This document shows, one piece after another, positions 44,363 through 51,621 of a stretch of 64,000 nt of DNA (the stretch's first letter is position 1; every line of letters starts with the position of its first letter). The position numbers were made by a program, and so were the translations under genes. Where the stretch lies: the NCBI GenBank assembly GCA_964465065.1, contig CAYXHZ010000011.1, positions 1 through 64,000 on the forward strand, written 5' to 3'. The notes under the pieces were generated by a model. That model had not been told where the DNA came from. It saw only the letters and a list, made by a program, of their open reading frames with translations, and did not search any database. The DNA is from CAYMND01 sp964465065 (GTDB taxonomy: Bacteria > Acidobacteriota > Aminicenantia > UBA2199).

Positions 44363-45056
44363 CGGAGGGTTTACCCTGATGGAAATGGCGGTCGTACTGG
44401 CGGTGGTGGCCGTGCTGGTGGCCATCCTGGTGCCTACGGTGGCCAAGCATATCCGCGATTCGCAAATCACCCGGGCCGGCAATGAGGTTCAGGTTATTGC
44501 CGCGGCGGTGATGATGCTGTACAAAGACACCGGCAGGTGGCCTTCGAGCAATGCCGATGGTCCGGTCGGTGGCGTGTCCCGTGTGTTGACGGGCGAGGCC
44601 ACGGATCCGCTGGCCGGTGCAACGGCTCCCGGGGCGCGTACCGGAGCGGCCAACTGGGGGACCTTGGGGCCGACCAAGCAAATTTGCGATTACTTGTATT
44701 ACAACAACCCCGATAATGATGCCGGAGCCCCCAATCAGAATCAATCGGGTCAGGATTACCCGGTTTCAGGTGATTTTTCCTGGCGTGGGCCCTATATCGA
44801 TCGACCGGCTTACCTGGACCCCTGGGGACGGCAGTACGTCATCAGTGCCCGCTATTTTCCGGGAAACACCCTGACCAGCACCGCCGCGCACCGGGTCCTG
44901 GTCCTGTCCGCCGGTGTGGATGGCTTGTGGTCGACTCCTTTTTCCGATGGCGTGACCCGTCTCAGTTCACCCGACGATTCCGCCTACGGTCCTTTCGCCA
45001 ATGACGGCAGCTATGTCCATGATGATATCGGCATGGTTCTGACCGGCAACAACTGA
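44352..45056 (+). CDS. Type IV pilin-like protein / GspG-like pseudopilin
   Basis: A 234-residue prepilin with a short leader ending in NNGG before FTLMEMAVVL; the PilD cleavage site is after the second Gly and Glu5 of the mature protein is present, followed by the hydrophobic helix. The C-terminal domain has AYLDPWGRQYVI, the DPWG motif seen in GspG-type major pseudopilins, and possible calcium-loop acidic residues. GGAGG lies six bases upstream. No gspD/E/F genes are nearby, so it may serve the type IV pilus as a minor pilin. Confidence 0.85.
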   Translation: MRNNGGFTLMEMAVVLAVVAVLVAILVPTVAKHIRDSQITRAGNEVQVIAAAVMMLYKDTGRWPSSNADGPVGGVSRVLTGEATDPLAGATAPGARTGAANWGTLGPTKQICDYLYYNNPDNDAGAPNQNQSGQDYPVSGDFSWRGPYIDRPAYLDPWGRQYVISARYFPGNTLTSTAAHRVLVLSAGVDGLWSTPFSDGVTRLSSPDDSAYGPFANDGSYVHDDIGMVLTGNN

Positions 45057-45078
45057 TATACTGATATCAGGAAAAACA

Positions 45079-46794
45079 ATGGGTATAGTCAAAGCGTTGG
45101 CCGCCGAGGTCTACAGTAAAATCGCCGCTGGGGAAGTGGTTGAACGGCCTTTGTCCGTAGTCAAGGAGCTGGTGGAAAACTCGCTGGACGCACAGGCGCG
45201 GAGCGTCCGGATCGAGCTGGAGGAAGGGGGCAAGAGACTGATCCGGATTCGGGATGACGGGACCGGTTTTTTCCCGGAAGACATCCTGCCGGCATTCTCA
45301 CGGCATTCCACCAGCAAATTGGTCAGGCTGGAGGATTTCGATCGGCTGGAATCCCTGGGATTTCGGGGGGAAGCGCTGCCTTCGATCGCCGAAGTGTCCA
45401 GGATCACCCTGATCAGTTCGACGGGACATAGCGGATTGGGTGCTTCGGTGGCACTGGAAGGCCAGCAGGAGATAAAACGTCAGGAAACGGTCTGCCCCAA
45501 GGGAACCGAGATCTCGGTCGCCGATCTGTTCTACAACTTCCCGGTGCGGCGCCGTTTTTTGAAAAGTGAACGGACCGAGCTGAACGCTATCCTGCGCTAC
45601 ATCGAGCAATTGTCTCTGGCCTATTGGTCGGTGAGCTTCACGCTGCATCACAATGGCCGGGAACTGTTCTCCTTTCCGGCAGTGCAGAGCCTGCAGGAAA
45701 GAATTTATCAGGTTTTTGGCAAAGAGTTTCTGGAGGGGCTGCTGATCGTAGAGACGGAAGCGATCCAAGGCTGGCGCATGAGTGGCTGGGTCAGTAAACC
45801 GGGCCGGGGAGGCCGGGATCGGCAACGGCAGTTTTTCTTCGTCAACGGCCGCAATATCAGGGAAAAGACTCTGATGGCCGCTTTCAACCAGGCCTACAGC
45901 GGCTGCCTGGAGAAGGAGCGTCAGCCTCAGGGGGTGTTGCTGCTTGCCGTGCCCGCCCATGAGATCGACGTCAATATCCATCCCATGAAGCTGGAAATCA
46001 AATTTGCCGACAATCAGAAACTGTTTTCCTGGGTTTATCGCAGCCTGACTGCCGTGATCAAGGGTAAAACGGTCATGCCCGGTCTGGTTGCGGAGCGTCA
46101 TGGGGTATTCAGTACAGGGGAAATCCAGGCGCATAACCCAGATTACGAAAAAACGCCCTCCGGTTTCGGTTTCAACACATTGACCGAATCGTCCATGCAA
46201 GCGGACCCGGGCTCCCTGGTTGCGCAGGCCGATGGCTATCGCCTGCTGGGTCAGTTCCAGAATTCCTACATTGTCGTTGAAAAAAAAGCTGAACTGCTGC
46301 TGGTGGATCAGCACAACGCCCACGAGACGGTCATCTACAACCGCCTGAACCGACAGATCATCCAGCAAGGGGGAATTGCGACAGCGGCGACTTTGTTTCC
46401 GATACTGTGCGAGCTGTCACCGCGGGAGTGGGCCCAGTTCGAAGACAAACGGGAAGAATTGCAAAAGCTGGGCTTCGAGCTGGAACCGCTGGGCGTCCGC
46501 TCGCTTTCCATCCGTGCCTATCCGGCCGAACTCGCCGATGCTCAGTGCCGGGAGGCTTTACTGGCGTTGCTGAACGAGGAGACGTCCGACGACAGGGCGC
46601 GCACTCCGGGTCGCCTGGCGACGATCGCCTGCAAGAGCGCCATAAAGGTCAACCATCCCTTGCATGAACTGGAGATGAAGCGTCTGCTCGATGACTATTT
46701 CGCTCTGGAGCAGCGGGACTACTGCCCACACGGTCGACCGATCACAGTCCGGCTGGACATGGAAGAGATCGAAAAGAGGTTGAAGCGGCGTTGA
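45079..46794 (+). CDS. mutL: DNA mismatch repair protein MutL
   Basis: GHKL ATPase that couples mismatch recognition to strand removal. The 571-residue protein has the N-terminal motifs AGEVVERPLSVVKELVENSLDA, DDGTGF and TSKL with GFRGEALPSIAEV, the transducer domain (VNGRNI), and a C-terminal dimerisation domain. The C-terminal domain ends with ACKSAIKVNHPL and CPHGRP; the endonuclease motif DQHA(x)2E(x)4E is represented by DQHNAHETVIYN, so latent endonuclease activity is possible but not certain. The start follows the pseudopilin by 22 bases with AGGAAAA upstream. Confidence 0.95.
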   Translation: MGIVKALAAEVYSKIAAGEVVERPLSVVKELVENSLDAQARSVRIELEEGGKRLIRIRDDGTGFFPEDILPAFSRHSTSKLVRLEDFDRLESLGFRGEALPSIAEVSRITLISSTGHSGLGASVALEGQQEIKRQETVCPKGTEISVADLFYNFPVRRRFLKSERTELNAILRYIEQLSLAYWSVSFTLHHNGRELFSFPAVQSLQERIYQVFGKEFLEGLLIVETEAIQGWRMSGWVSKPGRGGRDRQRQFFFVNGRNIREKTLMAAFNQAYSGCLEKERQPQGVLLLAVPAHEIDVNIHPMKLEIKFADNQKLFSWVYRSLTAVIKGKTVMPGLVAERHGVFSTGEIQAHNPDYEKTPSGFGFNTLTESSMQADPGSLVAQADGYRLLGQFQNSYIVVEKKAELLLVDQHNAHETVIYNRLNRQIIQQGGIATAATLFPILCELSPREWAQFEDKREELQKLGFELEPLGVRSLSIRAYPAELADAQCREALLALLNEETSDDRARTPGRLATIACKSAIKVNHPLHELEMKRLLDDYFALEQRDYCPHGRPITVRLDMEEIEKRLKRR

Positions 46795-46843
46795 CGGTTC
46801 CCGGTTGACGCCGGAGCCATGGGGTGCTATGGTTGAGGCAGGA

Positions 46844-48115
46844 ATGGTGAGTGCAGCCATGGATTTCAATATTCTGCTGGCCCGGGCGCCCGATGGCAAT
46901 CAAAGACCTTGCACTCCCCTGACACCTGCAGACTGCATGCGTCTGCAGAAAGGCAACTCGGTCAAAATCGTCCGTCAACCCTCGGCGGGCTGCACTTTCG
47001 ATGACGCCAGCTACCTCGCTGCCGGAATCTCCGTTGCTGACGATGCCGGTCCGTCGCCCTGGGTTCTGGGCCTGGACGGCATCGATCCCGATACGATCGC
47101 TCCCGGCAGTTGGGTCTTTCTTTCCTCCCTGGGCCTGTTCAAGGGCTGGTCCGGCCAGAGCCGGTTGCTGGAACGACTGCAAACTCTGGGCTGTACTCTG
47201 ATCGATGTGGAACTGATTCCGAAACCTGCTTGCCCATCCTGGGCCCGTTTCACCGGTTTAGTGGCCATGGCCGACTGCCTGCATGTTCTGGGGGTGAAGC
47301 TGACCCAGGGCGGTATCGACAGCCCCCTGGACGAGTTGATGCCGCCCGGAGCTTACGGATCCGCCGCCGAATTGCTCGATCATCTGGAGCGCATCGGCGA
47401 CCGGGTGAGCGAAGAAGGGCTGCCCGAGCAGGCCTACCCGCTGATGGTCTCCGTGTTGGGCTCGGGCAAGTTCGCGGACGGCATCGACAGGGTACTGGAG
47501 AGATTTCCTCTCAAGACCTTTTCACCGCATATTGTCCTGGAAAACGTGGAAACGTTTGCAGGCGATTGTTTCAGCCTGTACCAAGTTCTTTTTTCGGAAA
47601 GCGACCTGTCAACGGCGGATCCCGATTGCAACCGTTTCGAGCCGTACTTGCCCATGTCGACGATCGTGATCAACACCCTGAACGCGGTGAACGGCCGGGC
47701 CAGACTGCTGACCCGGGAGTATCTGCGGGCCAATTCCTACCTGAGCGGAAACCCCTTTCCCCGTGTTGTCGCCGACCTTACCGGCCTCAGCCAGGGACCG
47801 CTGGATATCGCTGATTGCCAATTCGCCAGCCAGACCGGTTACCTGACCTATATCGGCAAGCATGATCGTTTTGTCGACGGAATCCAGGCTACAGGCACAA
47901 GCTCGCTGGCCTGTCGTCGTTTATACGAGGTCTTTCCCGGCGAGGCGTCGACGGAGTATTCCTCACGCATGGCCGTCATGCTGGAGGAATTGTTCCGACT
48001 CCGGCAAGGGACTGCTGCCCGGGAGGCATGGCTGCCGGACTGGCTGCGGCCGGCGATGATCGTCGACAGCGGCCGTCTGACTGGCCTTACCGCCAGCGGG
48101 GGTTCAGCATCTTGA
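46844..48115 (+). CDS. LKR/alanine dehydrogenase-like protein, divergent
   Basis: About 423 residues resembling the lysine-ketoglutarate reductase/alanine dehydrogenase-PNT N-terminal fold: TPLTPADCMRL, WVFLSSLGLFKGW, LLERLQTLGCTLIDVELI and a nucleotide-binding loop VLGSGKFADGID. In LKR these segments bind lysine/2-oxoglutarate and NADP. Catalytic residues are hard to judge at this distance, so lysine degradation is not claimed; the protein could be a related oxidoreductase. ATG 46844 has GAGG five bases before it; ATG 46859 is an alternative. It sits between mutL and yraN and overlaps yraN by four bases (TTGA). Confidence 0.6.
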   Translation: MVSAAMDFNILLARAPDGNQRPCTPLTPADCMRLQKGNSVKIVRQPSAGCTFDDASYLAAGISVADDAGPSPWVLGLDGIDPDTIAPGSWVFLSSLGLFKGWSGQSRLLERLQTLGCTLIDVELIPKPACPSWARFTGLVAMADCLHVLGVKLTQGGIDSPLDELMPPGAYGSAAELLDHLERIGDRVSEEGLPEQAYPLMVSVLGSGKFADGIDRVLERFPLKTFSPHIVLENVETFAGDCFSLYQVLFSESDLSTADPDCNRFEPYLPMSTIVINTLNAVNGRARLLTREYLRANSYLSGNPFPRVVADLTGLSQGPLDIADCQFASQTGYLTYIGKHDRFVDGIQATGTSSLACRRLYEVFPGEASTEYSSRMAVMLEELFRLRQGTAAREAWLPDWLRPAMIVDSGRLTGLTASGGSAS

Positions 48116-48519
48116 GCAAGAAGCCTGGCAGCCTGATTGGATACGGCGATTGTCCGGACAGCCCGGGGTTTTCCGGACGGATGGGCGAAGAGATGGCTGC
48201 GCGGTACCTGTTGGACAAAGGGTACGAAATCGTCGGCCAGAATGTCCGTTCTGGTCCGGCGGAAATCGACCTGATCGCCCTGGACGGAGACATCCTCTGT
48301 TTTGTCGAGGTAAAAAGCCGTCGCCGTCCGGATCAGGGAGACCCCGAGGAATTTGTCGATTTCCGCAAACAGAAACGGCTGGTTTCGGGTGCGATCTGTT
48401 TCCATGCCCGGGAACGGTACAACCAGTACCGCGTCCGTTTCGATATCATCTCGGTTCTGGAGGATAATGGGAAGATGAAACTCACTCATCTGCAAAACGC
48501 TTTCGAGGTGGACCCGTGA
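48112..48519 (+). CDS. yraN: YraN/UPF0102 family nuclease-like protein
   Basis: A 135-residue protein of the YraN (UPF0102) family with the endonuclease-like core GRMGEEMAARYLLDKGYEIV, GPAEIDLIALDG and CFVEVKSRR, the D/E-VK metal site of PD-(D/E)XK nucleases. The family is thought to act on DNA during uptake or repair, but no firm function is known. The TTG start at 48112 overlaps the previous stop as TTGA and is preferred to a long extension inside that gene. It overlaps galT by four bases. Confidence 0.85.
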   Translation: MSKKPGSLIGYGDCPDSPGFSGRMGEEMAARYLLDKGYEIVGQNVRSGPAEIDLIALDGDILCFVEVKSRRRPDQGDPEEFVDFRKQKRLVSGAICFHARERYNQYRVRFDIISVLEDNGKMKLTHLQNAFEVDP

Positions 48520-49514
48520 GCGAGATCCGCCATGACCCTCTGACCAATCAATGGGTGATCATCGCCCCGGAACGTCTGAGCCGTCCGGGGGCAGAAACGA
48601 TGATCGAACCGCTGTCCAGACCGGCGGCCGACCCATTGTGCCCGTTCTGCCCGGGTAACGAGACGATGACTCCTCCCGAAATCAGCGCCGTCCGTCCGCA
48701 AGGGGCGGCCAACGATGCCAACTGGAGCTGTCGGGTTGTTCCCAACCGATTTCCGGCTCTGCGGGTCGAACCGCAAATGAAAAAAATGGGCATGGGCATT
48801 TACGACTGGATTGCAGGGGTCGGCGCCCATGAGGTGATCATCGACAGTTGCCGGCACATCGCCGCGGCGGCCGACATGAGTCAGGATGAGTGGTTCGACT
48901 CTTTTTTCGTGCTGCAGCAACGTATCAAAGACCTGAGCCGTGATTTTCGGCTGCAGTCTCTCTTGTTCATCAAGAACCAGGGGGCCGCGGCCGGGGCGAC
49001 CATCCCCCACTGCCACGCTCAGATTCTGGCTGTGCCGATCGTAGTTCCACAGCTCGATATCCGTTTGCAGAACGGCTTGAACTACGAGCATTTTCACGGG
49101 CGTTGCGGCTACTGCGACCGCTTGGCGCAGGAAATCCGCGATGAACAGCGTCTGATCTGGAACGGGGAACATCTGACGGTCTTTGCGCCCTATGCAGCGT
49201 CGTTTCCGTTTGCATCCCTGTTCCAGCCCCGGGAACATGAAGCCTGCTTTGAGCGGGCGTCACGTGCGTCTCTGCTGGAACTGGCTCAGGCCATGAAACT
49301 GGTCTTGAACAGGATGCGGGAGGTCCTGGGGGAACGGGCCTTGCAATGGGTCCTGTACACGGCTCCGCTGCAACTGAGAACCTGGGACGCCTTCTTCGAC
49401 TGGCACATCGAGCTGCGTCCGGTCCTATACCCGATCGGTGGTGTCGAATGGGCCAGCGGAATGACCATCAACCCGGTCAGTCCCGAACTGGCCGCCAAAC
49501 AGTTGCGGGTCTGA
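48516..49514 (+). CDS. galT: Galactose-1-phosphate uridylyltransferase-like protein
   Basis: A 332-residue HIT-superfamily nucleotidyltransferase. It has the GalT opening IRHDPLTNQWVIIAPER, a CPFC zinc pair (Cys42, Cys45), and the active-site motif HCHAQ (165-169) in place of HPHSQ; the second His, which is the uridylylated nucleophile, is retained. A second pair CGYC lies near 195. It would exchange UMP between UDP-glucose and galactose-1-phosphate, or act on a related sugar phosphate such as in ADP-glucose phosphorylase. The GTG start overlaps yraN by GTGA. Confidence 0.85.
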   Translation: MSEIRHDPLTNQWVIIAPERLSRPGAETMIEPLSRPAADPLCPFCPGNETMTPPEISAVRPQGAANDANWSCRVVPNRFPALRVEPQMKKMGMGIYDWIAGVGAHEVIIDSCRHIAAAADMSQDEWFDSFFVLQQRIKDLSRDFRLQSLLFIKNQGAAAGATIPHCHAQILAVPIVVPQLDIRLQNGLNYEHFHGRCGYCDRLAQEIRDEQRLIWNGEHLTVFAPYAASFPFASLFQPREHEACFERASRASLLELAQAMKLVLNRMREVLGERALQWVLYTAPLQLRTWDAFFDWHIELRPVLYPIGGVEWASGMTINPVSPELAAKQLRV

Positions 49515-49524
49515 AGTCAAACGC

Positions 49525-50331
49525 TCAGTGTCGGAAGCGGAAAACAGGCTGACCGGTGTTGATGGCCTGCCCTGTCTCGACTACAGGTTCTGCCAGACCG
49601 CTTGGGAAGAGTAAAATAATGGTCGAACCGAGATTGAAGCGGCCCATTTCTTCAAGTTGCTCGATGTTTTGAGCGATGGTGACACAGCCGTTGTCCAGCG
49701 TCCTGTTTTCCAGGGCGCGCAAGGCGATGCTGCCGACAAAAGTGGCGCCGACGGCCGTGGCATAAGCGGGCCAGCCGGCCAGGTCGAAGCACAGCACCAG
49801 ACGTTCGTTGCGGACGAACAGCCCGGGGATGGCCTGGACCCCGTGACGGTTGACCGGATACAGGCGGTTGCCCAGTTGCCGGATTGTCAGCAGGCGCCCG
49901 GTCCAGGGGTAATGGAAACGGTGGTAATTGGCCGGAGAGAGGTAGAGCGTGCACAGCCACCATTCCCTGGACCAATCCGGCTTTTCGCCGATCAGAGCGG
50001 ACACCGGATAATCCAGTCCCTTGGCCTGGACGGCCTTGTCGCAGCTGATCTTCTGCAGATCGGCGACCTTGCCGTCGCAGGGGGAAAGAATGCAGCTTGG
50101 ATCGGGGTGCAGCGGACGGGTGGCGGGGTTGAGCGGGCGAACGAAGAAATCGGCCAGCGATCTGAAATCGGCCAGCTGACCTTGATAGTGGTCGAGATCG
50201 ATGCGGTAGTGGGCAACAAAGCGTTTGATGATCAGCTGTACCAGACAACGAGGGCGTTTCATACGGGTCAGATGACCGTAAATCCGGCTCAGGAAAGGCA
50301 GGGCAATCAGATTCAGGAAAAATTTTTTCAT
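49525..50331 (-). CDS. psd: Phosphatidylserine decarboxylase
   Basis: Makes phosphatidylethanolamine from phosphatidylserine at the inner membrane. The 268-residue proenzyme has SPCDGKVADL, NYHRFHYPWTG with the catalytic His, and NLGSTIILLFP, where the LGST motif is self-cleaved to make the pyruvoyl group. These place it in the PSD-B group. The ATG at 50331 overlaps the stop of the GT2 gene (ATGA), and the longer ORF upstream is inside that gene. Confidence 0.93.
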   Translation of the reverse strand: MKKFFLNLIALPFLSRIYGHLTRMKRPRCLVQLIIKRFVAHYRIDLDHYQGQLADFRSLADFFVRPLNPATRPLHPDPSCILSPCDGKVADLQKISCDKAVQAKGLDYPVSALIGEKPDWSREWWLCTLYLSPANYHRFHYPWTGRLLTIRQLGNRLYPVNRHGVQAIPGLFVRNERLVLCFDLAGWPAYATAVGATFVGSIALRALENRTLDNGCVTIAQNIEQLEEMGRFNLGSTIILLFPSGLAEPVVETGQAINTGQPVFRFRH

Positions 50332-51281
50332 CTTGGTTTCCGGCTCGTATTCTCTGTTTTTTTGGGTACGTTCTGGATGTCGAAATTCAATGCGGACAGC
50401 AGAAGCTGAAAGCCCAATATGATCGGCAAGGCGCTGAGCATCACGGAACCGCTGCTGGTCAACGAGCCGGTTGACAGGCTTTTCAACCAGAAGTGAATGC
50501 CGAAAACCGTACCGAAAATCATCAACGCCGATCCCAACAGCATTTCGATGCTGGCCACATTGAAATCCCGTAAAAAATACAGGTACAGAATTCGTTTGAA
50601 AAAGCGGTTGATGTATTTGGGGGGAAATTCCCACAGGACCCGTTTGATCGACAGGTTGCTCCGTTCACCGGCGTAACGGGCCGGGATGGCCAGGTCCTGG
50701 ACCACAGCGCGGTGGATGCTGAGACGAAACAGCATGTCGCTCTCAAAAAAGTACCGGTTGTCGATCTTGTGCAGGGGCAGCTGCCGGAGCATATCGCCCC
50801 GGATGGCCGTGTAACCGTTGGTGGGGTCCATGATATTCCAGTAACCGTTGACGAATTTGTTGATCAAAGACAACAGACCGTTGCCGATCAGCCTGGTTTT
50901 GGGCATCTTCATCAGTTCGTCCAGGTAAAAGAAGCGGTTCCCCTTGGCATAGTCGAAGCCATGGTCGACGATCAAAGAGATGAAACTTTTCAAATAGGCG
51001 GGGTCCATCTGATCGTCTCCGTCGATCTTGATAACCACATCGGCGTTCAGATCCAGGGCTCGGACATAGCCTCTTTTAACCGTTCCGCCGACGCCCAGGT
51101 TTTTTTCGTTGTAGAGTACCTCCAAACGCGGGTCGGTGCTGTTCTCCCGTACGAAGAGGCCGCTTTGCTCCGGGCAGTGATCGTCTACGACCAGAATTTT
51201 ATCCACTTCCGGTCCCAAACGGGCGATGACATCCAGAATATGTCTTTTTACTTTAAAGGCTGGAATGACGACGACGACCAT
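50328..51281 (-). CDS. GT2 glycosyltransferase with C-terminal membrane helices
   Basis: A 317-residue polyprenyl-phosphate-type glycosyltransferase: VVVVIPAFK start, ILVVDDHCPEQSG, KIDGDDQMDP carrying the metal-binding acidic residues, and NRYFFESDMLFR later, then two membrane segments near 240-300, as in GtrB/DPM1-like enzymes. It probably transfers a sugar to a polyprenyl phosphate on the cytoplasmic face. The ATG at 51281 has GGAGG 12 bases before it. It is coupled to psd and divergent from the GT-C operon at 51622, for which it may provide the lipid-linked sugar. Confidence 0.88.
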   Translation of the reverse strand: MVVVVIPAFKVKRHILDVIARLGPEVDKILVVDDHCPEQSGLFVRENSTDPRLEVLYNEKNLGVGGTVKRGYVRALDLNADVVIKIDGDDQMDPAYLKSFISLIVDHGFDYAKGNRFFYLDELMKMPKTRLIGNGLLSLINKFVNGYWNIMDPTNGYTAIRGDMLRQLPLHKIDNRYFFESDMLFRLSIHRAVVQDLAIPARYAGERSNLSIKRVLWEFPPKYINRFFKRILYLYFLRDFNVASIEMLLGSALMIFGTVFGIHFWLKSLSTGSLTSSGSVMLSALPIILGFQLLLSALNFDIQNVPKKTENTSRKPR

Positions 51282-51353
51282 TTGTATTTCGCATCCTCCG
51301 GGCGTCCGCTGCGCTATGCATGGGCCGATCTCATGGCGTACGGCAATAGAGTA

Positions 51354-51382
51354 TTTATACGGTCCGACGTCGAAAAAGTCAA
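51354..51382 (-). promoter_or_regulatory. Promoter of the GT2-psd operon
   Basis: Minus-strand TTGACT (51377-51382), a 17-base spacer and TATAAA (51354-51359): ten of 12 consensus positions. A start near 51347 gives a leader of about 65 bases that contains the GGAGG site. Confidence 0.6.
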
Positions 51383-51405
51383 ACCGCTGTCGTTTCGGTT
51401 CTGAT

Positions 51406-51429
51406 AAAAGGCTCGCCGAACAGGCGAGC
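51406..51429 (-). terminator. Hairpin between divergent glycan promoters
   Basis: GCTCGCC (51411-51417) and GGCGAGC (51423-51429) form a seven-base-pair stem with a five-base loop. On the minus strand CTTTTAT follows, which could work as a weak terminator. It lies between the two divergent promoters and could insulate the GT2-psd operon from stray transcription. Confidence 0.35.
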
Positions 51430-51457
51430 GGCCAGATACCTTGAGGCGAAGCCGGCT

Positions 51458-51487
51458 TTGACAAGGGAACGACGCTTCCCTTATAAT
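51458..51487 (+). promoter_or_regulatory. Consensus promoter with an inverted repeat in its spacer
   Basis: TTGACA (51458-51463), an 18-base spacer and TATAAT (51482-51487), 12 of 12 consensus positions. Inside, AAGGGAA (51463-51469) and TTCCCTT (51476-51482) form a perfect inverted repeat around six bases that touches both boxes, which looks like a repressor operator. Start near 51494. With 51354-51382 this accounts for most of the 340-base gene-free stretch 51282-51621. Confidence 0.65.
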
Positions 51488-51621
51488 GGCGGAGACAGTG
51501 TCGCGACGATTTCGGCCGATTGAATGCCGTCTCGAGGTGCTTTTCATACAGGGTTGCCATGTGTCCCCGGCCGCTTCAGGTTCCATTGGATCTGGCGGCT
51601 TGTGTTGTGAAGGTATTGCCG

